A stretch of DNA of 64,000 nt from Amycolatopsis taiwanensis DSM 45107 (GTDB taxonomy: Bacteria; Actinomycetota; Actinomycetes; Mycobacteriales; Pseudonocardiaceae), in contig NZ_JAFB01000026.1 of NCBI RefSeq assembly GCF_000519205.1, positions 1-64,000 of the forward strand. The letters are read 5' to 3'. The notes beneath the pieces are model-generated. The model worked only from the letters and a program-made list of their open reading frames with translations. It had not been told where the DNA came from and did not search any database. The translations under genes were made by a program, and so were the position numbers. This document shows positions 8,100-15,984 of the stretch, one piece after another. Numbering within the stretch: the stretch's first letter is position 1; each line of letters begins with the position of its first letter.

Positions 8100-8126
8100 G
8101 CACCGTAAGACAAGAGAGGTCGAGCA

Positions 8127-8759
8127 GTGACCAAGCCGGAGCAGGAAGGTCGCCGTCGCTACGACTCGCTGCGGCGGCTGACACAGGCGCACCAGACCCG
8201 CGCCGGGATCGCCGACGCCGCCCGCCGGTTGTTCGTCTCGCACGGGTGGGCGGCGACCACCGTGCGGGACATCGCGCGCGAGGCGGGAGTCTCCGTGCCC
8301 ACCGTCTACGCGGCCTACCGGAACAAGACGGGACTGGTCCAGGCCCTGGCCGATGCCGCGGACCTCGCCGCCGACCTGCCGCGGATGCTTGACGAACTGG
8401 AAACGGCCCAGGACCCCAAGCGGCAACTGGCCGCCATGGCGGGCTACGACCGGCGGCTGTTCGAACGCGCCGGCGACCTCATCGCGCTGATACGCGAGGC
8501 CGGCCGCACCGAACCCGAACTCGCCGACCTCTACGCTCAAGCCCGGCGACAAGCCGACCAGACCCGCATCCAGGTGTTCTCCGCCTGGCCGCCGAACACC
8601 CTCCGTCGCGGACTGGACATGTCTACCGCCGTCGACATTTACGCCACCCTGTGCAGCATCGACGTCTACAACACGCTCACCGCCGAACGCGCCTGGCCTC
8701 CCGATCAGGTCGAGCAGTGGTGGGGCGAAGCACTTGCCCGCGAACTGCTCGGCCGATAG
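8127..8759 (+). CDS. TetR/AcrR-family transcriptional regulator
   Basis: 210 residues with a GTG start. TetR_N HTH at about residues 25-70: GIADAARRLFVSHGWAATT, then VRDIAREAGVSVPTVYAAYR. The C-terminal ligand domain ends with a conserved-looking WWGEALARELL helix. It is divergent from the multi-pass membrane protein and probably controls it via the 8085-8099 palindrome. The end of the gene is 12 bp from the end of the convergent CMD-family gene. Confidence 0.9.
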   Translation: MTKPEQEGRRRYDSLRRLTQAHQTRAGIADAARRLFVSHGWAATTVRDIAREAGVSVPTVYAAYRNKTGLVQALADAADLAADLPRMLDELETAQDPKRQLAAMAGYDRRLFERAGDLIALIREAGRTEPELADLYAQARRQADQTRIQVFSAWPPNTLRRGLDMSTAVDIYATLCSIDVYNTLTAERAWPPDQVEQWWGEALARELLGR

Positions 8760-8771
8760 GCCCGGCCATCG

Positions 8772-9503
8772 TCAGTCGGTGGCGTCGAGTTCGGCGAAAT
8801 AGGCGTTGAGCGCCTTCCAGCCGTGCCAGGCCCTCGTCACGCCGAACTGGGCGTTGAAGCGCAGGGCGGCACGGACGTCCTCCCGGGAGGCGCCGCCACG
8901 CAGGGCCCGGCCGACGTGCGCGTGAAACGTCTCGTCCAACGTCTGGTAGTGCACATCGATGCTCAGGCTCGCGAATCCGCGCTCCCGTTCGGACAGCGTG
9001 TCCGGGCCATGCCCGGACCGCATCCTGGATTGCAGGTCGAAATGCTCGAGGAAGTGGGCGTCGAGCTCCATCAGCTGGCCGCGGACCACGTCCGGCAACG
9101 GGCTCGGCGCCGCGCCGGGTCCCGTCGTAACCAGTTCTTCGGCCAGCGGTTCGACCTCGGCGGGCGCGATGCCGTGCCGCGCCTCGAACTCGGCGAGCCG
9201 TTCGAACCCCGCGGTGGCCGCGTGATATCCGCAGTCGTAGGAGATGAAACGCAACAACGCCCGAACGTCCGAAGTGGACACGCCCTGTGCCAGACCGGTC
9301 CGGACATGTGCCTCGAACGCGAAGCCGAGGCTCGGCTGGCAGACGTCGGCCACCACGCACAGGAAGGTCTTCTCGCGCTCGGTCAACTCGGCAATGGCCC
9401 GCGCGTGCCCGGCCGTGGCGCCGACCATCTGGGCGAACATCGGGTCCACCTCGGCCAGCCGCTCCAGGTTCGTCGCGGCGAACGTCTCGATCGAAGTGCT
9501 CAA
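8772..9503 (-). CDS. Carboxymuconolactone decarboxylase (CMD)-family protein, two-domain
   Basis: 243 residues. Two CMD/AhpD-like halves can be seen: residues about 20-110 (FLCVVADVCQPSLGFAFEAHVRTGLAQG, given here by its ends FLCVVADVC and HVRTGLAQG) and about 150-235 (TLSERERGFASLSIDVHYQT, HVGRALRGGASREDVRAALR). The first half keeps a single Cys rather than a CxxC pair, so a thiol peroxidase-reductase role is not assured; decarboxylase or isomerase-like activity is possible. It is divergent from a TetR gene across an 18-bp-arm palindrome, indicating regulated expression. Confidence 0.8.
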   Translation of the reverse strand: MSTSIETFAATNLERLAEVDPMFAQMVGATAGHARAIAELTEREKTFLCVVADVCQPSLGFAFEAHVRTGLAQGVSTSDVRALLRFISYDCGYHAATAGFERLAEFEARHGIAPAEVEPLAEELVTTGPGAAPSPLPDVVRGQLMELDAHFLEHFDLQSRMRSGHGPDTLSERERGFASLSIDVHYQTLDETFHAHVGRALRGGASREDVRAALRFNAQFGVTRAWHGWKALNAYFAELDATD

Positions 9504-9534
9504 GGAAACTCCTCATCAAGAGAAAACAAGCGTA

Positions 9535-9577
9535 GCGCTACGGCTGTAGCCTTTTGATTAGGCTACAGCCGTAGCGC
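9535..9577. promoter_or_regulatory. Long perfect inverted repeat, likely TetR operator
   Basis: Arms of 18 bp (9535-9552 and 9560-9577; GCGCTACGGCTGTAGCCT and its exact reverse complement) separated by TTTGATT. It sits midway between the divergent CMD-family gene (start 9503) and TetR gene (start 9607). Length and position favour a regulator site over a terminator, since no gene ends here. Confidence 0.65.
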
Positions 9578-9606
9578 AATGCTTGTCCAGCTACACTTGC
9601 GAGGAC

Positions 9607-10248
9607 ATGAACGAGACCCGGAAGCCCGCTGCCCGACGGCGACCCAACGCGCGCGGGAAAGGTGAGCAACTGCGCGAGGAGATCATCGTCGCCGCGGCGC
9701 AAATGCTCGATGAACTCGCCGACGACGAGGCCCTGTCCCTGCGTGCCGTCGCGCGTGCCGTGTCGATCGCCGCTACCTCGGTCTACCTGCATTTCCCGGA
9801 TCGCGACACACTCGTACTGGCCGTCCTGCAACGCTGTCACGAGGACCTGGTCAAAGCAGGCGACGCGGCGGCCACGGCTTCTGACAACCCGGCAAGCGCG
9901 CTACGCGCGCGGATCCTGGCGCAGGCCGCGTGGGCGCAGCACCATCCCGGCCTCTACAAGGTGCTGCACGAAAGCAAGGTGCACCGCCGGCTCGGCATGC
10001 CGTTCAAGAAGGTGCTCGTCGAGCGCACCACGACCGCCGTGCAGGCTTGCATGGATGCCGCGCTCGCCCCGGTCGACGACGCTGCCGTCGTCACTATCGA
10101 CCTCCGCACCGCCGTGAACGGCATGCTGGCGCAGCGCATCAACGAGCCCGACTTGCCCTGGCCACCCGCCGACGAGCAGATCGACCGGTTCCTCACCAAA
10201 CTCGTCGGGCTCACCCCACCGAAACCTGGCGTCGCCCGGTTGTCGTGA
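9607..10248 (+). CDS. TetR/AcrR-family transcriptional regulator
   Basis: 213 residues from ATG 9607 (MNETRKPAARRRPNARGKGE); a TTG at 9583 would add eight residues and has no better ribosome site. HTH region: LREEIIVAAAQMLDEL, then LRAVARAVSIAATSVYLHF. The C-terminal part resembles the TetR_C_13/WHG type (HHPGLYKVLHESKV, then VTIDLRTAVNGMLAQR). It is divergent from the CMD-family gene and probably binds the 9535-9577 inverted repeat. Confidence 0.88.
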   Translation: MNETRKPAARRRPNARGKGEQLREEIIVAAAQMLDELADDEALSLRAVARAVSIAATSVYLHFPDRDTLVLAVLQRCHEDLVKAGDAAATASDNPASALRARILAQAAWAQHHPGLYKVLHESKVHRRLGMPFKKVLVERTTTAVQACMDAALAPVDDAAVVTIDLRTAVNGMLAQRINEPDLPWPPADEQIDRFLTKLVGLTPPKPGVARLS

Positions 10249-10529
10249 TACCCACGGACTGTCGTCGACCACGAGATCTGGAGTCGTGCTCGTGGTGGCC
10301 CGCATGGGAGGCCGCTTCGGCATGCTTGCTCTTGTTCCAATGGAACAGCCCTCCATGGCGCAGACCCGTTCCTCCGAGGACCACCTGCCTGCCCACAGCG
10401 ATGACCTTCACCGCGATGAGAACCAGGACGATGTTGGTGCCCCAACTGGCCCACGCCGAGGACGCCAGCACGCCACCGAGCAACCCGGCACGGCGACGGC
10501 CAGCGCGACGATCCCCGCTAGGAGGAGTA
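10211..10529 (-). pseudogene. Small membrane protein gene, frameshifted and truncated
   Basis: On the minus strand the frame ending at 10211 contains LLGGVLASSAWASWGTNIVL and VLIAVKVIAVGRQVV, two plausible TM segments with a His-rich tail (ASHAGHHEHD). Just upstream, a different frame reads VLLLAGIVALAVAVPG, which would complete a third hydrophobic segment if a one-base shift were restored. No intact start is present. The 3' end overlaps the end of the convergent TetR gene by about 38 bp. Family not recognised. Confidence 0.4.
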
Positions 10530-10548
10530 CGTGACCGCGCCGGCGCGG

Positions 10549-10767
10549 TCACGCGCCAGTGTTGCTCGGCGCGGCAGGAGCGCCGTACGTGCCACCCCGG
10601 GCGAACCGGATAGTCCCCGATGTATCGGACCAATCAACGTGTTCGACGGCCAGCTTGCCGCCTTGGAGCAGGTGCGGCATCCGGCTCATCTGCTTGACGT
10701 GCTGGCAAACCTGGCCGAGGTAGCGGCTGGCCCGGTCGGTCGGGATGTGGGCGTCGGCGGTCGGCAT
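10549..10767 (-). CDS. DUF2218-like protein, C-terminally shortened
   Basis: 72 residues: MPTADAHIPTDRASRYLGQV, then VCQHVKQMSRMPHLLQGG and VEHVDWSDTSGTIRFARGG. This matches the pattern of DUF2218 proteins (about 95 residues), which start with a similar PTDRPSRYL motif. The last 20 or so residues diverge and a TGA ends the frame early, so it is probably a 3'-truncated copy. A 24-bp perfect palindrome (10530-10553) covers the stop codon and may act as a terminator. Part of a cluster of gene remnants. Confidence 0.55.
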   Translation of the reverse strand: MPTADAHIPTDRASRYLGQVCQHVKQMSRMPHLLQGGKLAVEHVDWSDTSGTIRFARGGTYGAPAAPSNTGA

Positions 10768-10828
10768 GGAAGTCCTTGTCCGGAGATTTCTGGAGGATTG
10801 GTCTGGAGCGGGAAACTCTGACGCGGTT

Positions 10829-11078
10829 TCAGCACCGGGTCAGCGTCGCGAGCCAGGCGCGAATGCCGTCCGGGTCGGTGGTGATTTCCATCGTGGCCGG
10901 TTGCAGGTGTCGATCCTGAGCCTGCGCAAGGGCGTTGCCGGCCAGTTCGATTCCGATGGCCGCCGAGCCCAGCCCGGCGGTCAGGAGGACATGCTCGCCG
11001 GTGCCACAGCCCACATCCAGCACCCGGCCGGATATCGCGCCGGCTTCGGCCAGCTCCCACCAGATCCGCCGCCTCCAC
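10829..11078 (-). pseudogene. Class I SAM-dependent methyltransferase, remnant with internal deletion
   Basis: The minus-strand frame contains WWELAEAGAISGRVLDVGCG, with the SAM-binding motif I (VLDVGCGTGEH), running through GIELAGNALAQAQ, then directly into a C-terminal-looking PATMEITTDPDGIRAWLATL before the stop at 10829. The central Rossmann strands are missing, and upstream sequence turns into a TetR fragment on the other strand. It is not expected to be functional. Confidence 0.6.
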
Positions 11079-11351
11079 GACACCGCGCTCTGGCGATTCC
11101 TGCACCGCGACGAGAACCTCGCCGACGCGCAGCAGCGACTCCACAACCTGATCGCCGGCCTCATCGCCGACGCCGCCCGAGCCGGAGACCTCCGCAGCGA
11201 TACCCCGCCCGCCGAACTGGCCACCTATTGCCTGCACGCCCTCAACGCCGCGAGCAGCCTACCCGCCAAGACGGCCGTCAGCCGCCTGGTCACCCTCGTT
11301 CTCGACGCGCTGCGCCCAACATCCGCGAAACGGTCAGCGCGCGGAGCGTGA
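11066..11351 (+). pseudogene. TetR-family regulator, C-terminal fragment
   Basis: From about 11066 the plus strand reads RRLHDTALWRFLHRDENLAD, then LIADAARAGDLRSDTPPAEL and LATYCLHALNAASSLPAKTA, ending at 11351. This is the ligand-domain half of a TetR_C family regulator with no HTH: the first half has been replaced by the methyltransferase remnant on the opposite strand. The junction lies near 11060-11080. Confidence 0.6.
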
Positions 11352-11369
11352 GGCGTTCCGGCATCGATC

Positions 11370-12548
11370 TCAGACGATCACAAGGGTGGCAACGGCTGGA
11401 CCGAAGGCACCGCCGAGCTGGTAGCAAAGAGTAAACAGGCTCAGCGCGGTGGCTCGGTGCCGCTCCGGCGTGTCCCGACCGGCTCGCGGCGCATACCAGG
11501 CCATCCCGGCAGTCGCCGCGAACACCGCGAAGGCGGTCGCCGCCGCGTAAGCCGGCGGCCAGCCCGTCACCGGTAGAGCCACGGCGATGGCACCGGCGGT
11601 CAGCAGGGTGGCCCGGCCGGGCGACACGCCGAGCCGGGACGTGTACCTCGTGAACAGCAGCGAGGCCATGGAGCCGACCGCCAGGGCGATCAGCGTCGCC
11701 ACCCCGATCTGTTCGGCCGGCCAATGATGGTCCAGGAGCCGGGGCACTGTGTAGAGCAATGCGAAGTAGGACGTTGACAGGGCGCACGCCACCGACGCCG
11801 AGGCGAGGAACGCCCGTGACCGCAGCAGCGGTTGTGGGACGAAACCATCGGCGTGCCAACGGATGTGGCGGGCCAAGAGGATGCTCGCCAGGACCGAGGC
11901 CACCAGCGCCTGCGGCGGGAACCGGGGAATGAGAACCAGGGCGCTGGCCAAGCCCAGCACCAGCATGATCCCCAGCGGGTCCACGGGTGTCGCGTCGTCC
12001 TGACCGCGATGGGCGGGCACCCGGCTCAAGACGACAGGGACCGCGAGCAGCGCGACCAGCGACAGACACAACGGCAGTCGCCAGGAGATCTCCGAGAGCG
12101 TCGAACCGGCCAGCGGACCGAACGCACCGACAAGACCGATCCCGGCGGTGACCGCACCGGTCCGCCGGGTCGTTCCGGCCAGGCCGATGGCGAGGGTGAC
12201 CAGACCGCCGCCACCGGCGGCTTGGGCGGCACGTCCGGCGAGCAGGACCGGCAGGACGGGAGCAACGGCCACGAGCAAGGTTCCGAGCAGCACGAGCGCG
12301 GCATTCACCAGGACAGCGGTCCTGGTGCCCCGAGCTCGCAGCAGCCCGGCGGTCACCGGAGTGCCGATCACCACGGCCCAGCCGAAGGCGGTGGCGGTCC
12401 AGGTCGCGTCGGCGACGGTGATGCCCAGATCCCGCGCCAGGCCGGGAATCACCGTGGTGGTGCTGTTCGCACTGAGCGAGGTCGGGGTGGCGAGCAGCGC
12501 GAGAACGAGAACTGGAATGCGCCTGTCGCAGGAGGCCTGATTGATCAC
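11370..12548 (-). CDS. Major facilitator superfamily efflux transporter (DHA type)
   Basis: 392 residues with a GTG start and about 12 hydrophobic segments. N-terminal half: VLVLALLATPTSLSANSTTT, then the motif region GWAVVIGTPVTAGLLRARGT, which corresponds to MFS motif A (reduced), and VGAFGPLAGSTLSEISWRL (the motif C region of drug antiporters). The second half is less conserved. It is probably a proton-coupled exporter of a small molecule. It is divergent from a TetR gene 123 bp away, the usual arrangement for an inducible efflux pump. Confidence 0.86.
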   Translation of the reverse strand: MINQASCDRRIPVLVLALLATPTSLSANSTTTVIPGLARDLGITVADATWTATAFGWAVVIGTPVTAGLLRARGTRTAVLVNAALVLLGTLLVAVAPVLPVLLAGRAAQAAGGGGLVTLAIGLAGTTRRTGAVTAGIGLVGAFGPLAGSTLSEISWRLPLCLSLVALLAVPVVLSRVPAHRGQDDATPVDPLGIMLVLGLASALVLIPRFPPQALVASVLASILLARHIRWHADGFVPQPLLRSRAFLASASVACALSTSYFALLYTVPRLLDHHWPAEQIGVATLIALAVGSMASLLFTRYTSRLGVSPGRATLLTAGAIAVALPVTGWPPAYAAATAFAVFAATAGMAWYAPRAGRDTPERHRATALSLFTLCYQLGGAFGPAVATLVIV

Positions 12549-12671
12549 CTCGTCAATCTACACCGACTAGTGCAATAGATACACCAATCAGTTTACTTTG
12601 GCTTGGCAGCCAGCAAGGCGCGGCGGCACCCGTAGGCTGCACCGAGTAGGTCCCACGCGAAGGGGTTCCCG

Positions 12672-13322
12672 ATGAGCGGTCGCCAGCACGAACTGTCCGG
12701 CAGGCCGGAGAAGCGGCGCGCCATCACGCAGGCTGCGCGCAAGATGTTCGGGCAGGACGGCTACACCCGCGCCGGCGTCGACGCGATCGCCGCCGAGGCC
12801 GGCGTGTCCAAACGGACCATCTACAACCACTTCGCCGACAAGGAGCAGCTGTTCCTGACGGTCGCGCTCGAAGGAGCCGAAGAAGTCACCGCCGCCATCG
12901 CGCAGATCATGGACCGGCACCTGCGCAAGATCGTGGACCTGGAACAGGATCTGATCGACTTCTCTCTCGATCGCATCGCCGCGGTCACCGCCTTCCCCGA
13001 CCATTTCGCGCTGGTCCGGACGATCGAGGCGGAAGCGACCCACCTCCCCCGGCCGATCCTCAAGGCATGGATCGACGCCGGGCCACAGACCGCGCACCTG
13101 CGCCTCGCGCCCTACCTGCGCCGGATCGCCGACCGCGGCCTGCTCGACATCGACAACGCCGACCGGGCCGCCGCGCACCTCACCCTGCTGACCATCACGG
13201 ACGTGAACCAGCAGACCTTCTACGGCGCCGTCCGGCTACCCGAGGACGAGATCACCAAGATCGTCACCGCTGGGGTGCGGGCATTTCTCCGCAGCTACGC
13301 CCCCAGCTCCACGCCTTCCTGA
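12672..13322 (+). CDS. TetR/AcrR-family transcriptional regulator
   Basis: 216 residues (MSGRQHELSGRPEKRRAITQ). The TetR_N HTH is classical: AARKMFGQDGYTRAGVDAIA, then AEAGVSKRTIYNHFADKEQL. The C-terminal part resembles the TetR_C_7/AefR-like type (FALVRTIEAEATHLP; NQQTFYGA). It is divergent from the MFS transporter and very likely its repressor. It ends 8 bp before the convergent FAD-monooxygenase gene. Confidence 0.9.
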   Translation: MSGRQHELSGRPEKRRAITQAARKMFGQDGYTRAGVDAIAAEAGVSKRTIYNHFADKEQLFLTVALEGAEEVTAAIAQIMDRHLRKIVDLEQDLIDFSLDRIAAVTAFPDHFALVRTIEAEATHLPRPILKAWIDAGPQTAHLRLAPYLRRIADRGLLDIDNADRAAAHLTLLTITDVNQQTFYGAVRLPEDEITKIVTAGVRAFLRSYAPSSTPS

Positions 13323-13330
13323 TCGACGGG

Positions 13331-14434
13331 TCAGATGCCGCCCGGCCACAGGCGGGCAACGAGGTTGCGGGTCGCCAGGCCGAACCGAGTCTTCGGCACG
13401 AGCAGCGCCGCGGCCCGGTTGAAGCCGCGTTGTTTCGGCGTGACGAGGGCGCGGTGGGTGGTCTCGTACTGGCGGAAAGCGGCCGCGTGATCCGGCTGGC
13501 CGGTGAGCGCGGTGGCCAGGATGTGCGCACCGGCGATGGCAAGGCTCGAGCCGTCGCCGAGCAGTGACAACGAGGAAGAGGCGTCGCCGAGCAGCGTGAT
13601 CCGGCCCCGTGACCACGTGGGCAGATCAACCTGGCTGACGGCGTCGAAGAAGAGGTCGTCAGCGGCCTGCACCTGGGCGAGCAGCTGCGGGACACGCCAC
13701 CCGAGGTCGGCATGGGCCTCGGTGACGATCCGCTTGTGCTGGTCCAGGTCACGGTGGTCGAAGCCCTTGACCTCGCTGCGGAAGATGAAGGCGACCATGG
13801 CTTTGTCGCGGGACGGGTGGATGCAGACCAGCCGCCCGGGAGTGTTCTGGATCAGTACGTCGTGCGGGTGGTCGACGGGCTCGCCAAGCGGCGTCGTCGC
13901 GACGTAAATGCCGGTGGGGCGGACGAAGTCGTACTCGGGGCCGAAGACCAGGCGGCGGACCGCCGAGTGCAGCCCGTCCGCGCCGATCACCAGATCGAAG
14001 CGGCGGGGCGCGGCACGGTCGAACGTGACGTCCACGCCGTCTTCGTCCTGGCGCAACTCCGTGATCGTGTCATCGAAGAGAAATTCCGTGTCGTCGCGCG
14101 CAGCGCGGTACAAGACGTCGGCGAGATCGGCGCGCGGTATCTCGATCTCGTCGCCGCGGGCCGCACCCATGGCCACCGTCGCCACCCGACGGCCGGCGGC
14201 GTTGAGCAGCCGCATTCTCCTGGTCCGGGTGGCGACCGCGCGCAGGCTGGGCAGGACACCCATCGCTTCGGCCACCGGCAGGGCAGGACCACGAACATCG
14301 ACGGGGCTTCCGCTGGAGCGCTGGCCCGCGGACCGCTCCACGACGGTGGGCCGGAACCCATTGCGCGCCAACCAGAAGGCGAGTGTCGAGCCGGCCACGC
14401 CGGCTCCGGAGATCAGCACGTTGCGAGTTGTCAT
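13331..14434 (-). CDS. FAD-dependent monooxygenase (PHBH-fold)
   Basis: 367 residues. Motifs in order: dinucleotide-binding GAGVAGSTLAFWLARNG (residues about 10-26), then ERSAGQRSSGSPVDVRG, the DG motif (DLVIGADGLHSAVRR, about 147-161) and the second FAD motif GRITLLGDASSSLSLLGDGS near residue 280, where the usual GDAAH is GDASS. It resembles TetX-like/aromatic hydroxylases that use FAD and NADPH to hydroxylate aromatic or polycyclic substrates; substrate unknown. It is divergent from a TetR gene across a 26-bp palindrome. Confidence 0.88.
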   Translation of the reverse strand: MTTRNVLISGAGVAGSTLAFWLARNGFRPTVVERSAGQRSSGSPVDVRGPALPVAEAMGVLPSLRAVATRTRRMRLLNAAGRRVATVAMGAARGDEIEIPRADLADVLYRAARDDTEFLFDDTITELRQDEDGVDVTFDRAAPRRFDLVIGADGLHSAVRRLVFGPEYDFVRPTGIYVATTPLGEPVDHPHDVLIQNTPGRLVCIHPSRDKAMVAFIFRSEVKGFDHRDLDQHKRIVTEAHADLGWRVPQLLAQVQAADDLFFDAVSQVDLPTWSRGRITLLGDASSSLSLLGDGSSLAIAGAHILATALTGQPDHAAAFRQYETTHRALVTPKQRGFNRAAALLVPKTRFGLATRNLVARLWPGGI

Positions 14435-14451
14435 ACCGAAGACGTTAACAG

Positions 14452-14477
14452 CAGTGAATGCAAAGTTGCAATCACTG
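14452..14477. promoter_or_regulatory. Candidate TetR operator, 26-bp near-perfect palindrome
   Basis: CAGTGAATGCAA (14452-14463) and TTGCAATCACTG (14466-14477) match as an inverted repeat at 11 of 12 positions with a 2-bp centre. It lies between the divergent monooxygenase (start 14434) and TetR (start 14527) genes. A related degenerate copy (GTGAATGCTGCTTCGCAGTG) follows at about 14489-14508, nearer the TetR start, so two operators are possible. Confidence 0.6.
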
Positions 14478-14526
14478 CATATTTGCCGTGAATGCTGCTT
14501 CGCAGTGAGTGTCGTAAGCTGCTGGC

Positions 14527-15144
14527 ATGGCTATGTCTCTTCGTGACCGCAAACGCGCCCGCACACGCCAAGCACTGATCGACGCGGCGACGGAGTTGTT
14601 CACGCGCAACGGCTACGACGAAACGACAATCGCCGACATCGCGGCTGCGGCCGACATCGGCGCCAGGACGTTCTTCAGCTACTTCGCCAGCAAGGAAGAA
14701 CTGCTCTTCCCGGAATCCGACGAACGCATACAGGCGGCCATCGACGCCATCGCCACGCGCACCCCGGACGAAGGCCCGGCCGACGTGCTCCTGCGGGCGC
14801 TGCGCGACACCGGCAACACCAGCGACGACCTGGTCAGCCCGCTGGCGGCGTTGCGCCTGCGGTTGACCCAGACCGTGCCGGCCGTGCGGGGGCGTGCGCT
14901 TCAGCTACAACTCGATGCCCAGCGCGAGATCGCCCGGCATCTGGCCGAGGCCTTCCCGGACCAACTCGATCAGGTCGGCGCGGCCGCGCTCACCGGCGCG
15001 TTCATCGGGGCCATCGCCGGCGCGCTCCAAGCCCTGCTCGACGAGCAGGGCCAGGCCACCGATCCCGCCGCCCTGCGAGCCGCGGCCCAGGCCGCCACCG
15101 ATTCGGCACTGGCCCCGTGGCGGCGGCACCTGGGCCGAGACTGA
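14527..15144 (+). CDS. TetR/AcrR-family transcriptional regulator
   Basis: 205 residues (MAMSLRDRKRARTRQALIDA). HTH: ATELFTRNGYDETTIADIAA, then AADIGARTFFSYFASKEELL. The RTFFSYFxSKEELLFPE pattern is typical of actinobacterial TetR proteins paired with monooxygenases or MFS pumps. It is divergent from the FAD-monooxygenase gene and probably controls it through 14452-14477. Confidence 0.9.
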   Translation: MAMSLRDRKRARTRQALIDAATELFTRNGYDETTIADIAAAADIGARTFFSYFASKEELLFPESDERIQAAIDAIATRTPDEGPADVLLRALRDTGNTSDDLVSPLAALRLRLTQTVPAVRGRALQLQLDAQREIARHLAEAFPDQLDQVGAAALTGAFIGAIAGALQALLDEQGQATDPAALRAAAQAATDSALAPWRRHLGRD

Positions 15145-15283
15145 CGACGGCCGGATCCGGTAAGTGAAGGCGCAGGGCTTCGGTGAAGGCGTCGGGCGGC
15201 GCTGTCATTAGGCTGGTGATGATCATGGTCGCTTCGGGCGGGGCGGCGTAGCCGGGCACCGGAGTGCCGAACCAGGAGGAACC

Positions 15284-15724
15284 ATGCGCAGTGCAGCCAC
15301 CACCCACGACACCGCCCAGGTCCTGTGGGAGAAGTGGACCGCCCTGTGGAACGGCGACCTGTCCCAGGCAGAGCAGGTCCTGGCCACCGACTTCACCCTG
15401 CATGTCGCGGTCGTCGGCGCGGACGAAGGCACCGTCCAAGGCACGCAAGGCCTGGTCGACTGGATCAGCCTGCTTCGCACCCTGTTGGGCGGACCGACCT
15501 TCACCGTCCAGGTCGGCCCGCTCATCGATGGCGACCTGCTCTGTGGCCGCTGGCAGATCCAGGGCCACTACGCGGGCGGAATGCCAGGCGCGACCGCCGC
15601 CCCCGGAACGCCCATCGCCTTCACCGGAACCGACATCCTCCGCGTCGACAACGGCCTCCTCGCCGAGTACTGGCTCAACTCCGACGTCCACGTCATGTCC
15701 GCACAACTCGGAATCATCGCCTGA
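15284..15724 (+). CDS. SnoaL-like / NTF2-fold protein
   Basis: 146 residues with GGAGGAA just upstream of the ATG. The pattern fits the SnoaL-like branch of the NTF2 superfamily: LWEKWTALWNGDLSQAEQVL, then ATDFTLHVAV, GLVDWISLLRTLLGG and DILRVDNGLLAEYWLNSDVH at the C-terminus. Relatives include polyketide cyclases, ketosteroid isomerase-like enzymes and many uncharacterised proteins. It stands alone after the TetR gene (139-bp gap), so no pathway is indicated. Confidence 0.8.
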   Translation: MRSAATTHDTAQVLWEKWTALWNGDLSQAEQVLATDFTLHVAVVGADEGTVQGTQGLVDWISLLRTLLGGPTFTVQVGPLIDGDLLCGRWQIQGHYAGGMPGATAAPGTPIAFTGTDILRVDNGLLAEYWLNSDVHVMSAQLGIIA

Positions 15725-15984
15725 CCTACGACATCGCGATCCCACTGCGGGCGGCGCGACGAACCGGCACGGGCCATGAGCTTGTGTTCCACGCCAGTCG
15801 ATTCCACCGCCTCGCGGAGATCTGACAGGTGGTTTGCCACACTCACCTTGCTCGATCTTGGTGAAATTGTCGTTCAGTGGCCTGCACAATGTCCGCCTGC
15901 TGACATTTGTGCTGCGCGCGTCGGTGCCGGCTGGTGGGGTTGTGCGTCGGCACCTGATCACGGACCTCGACCTGGGAGCGGCTG

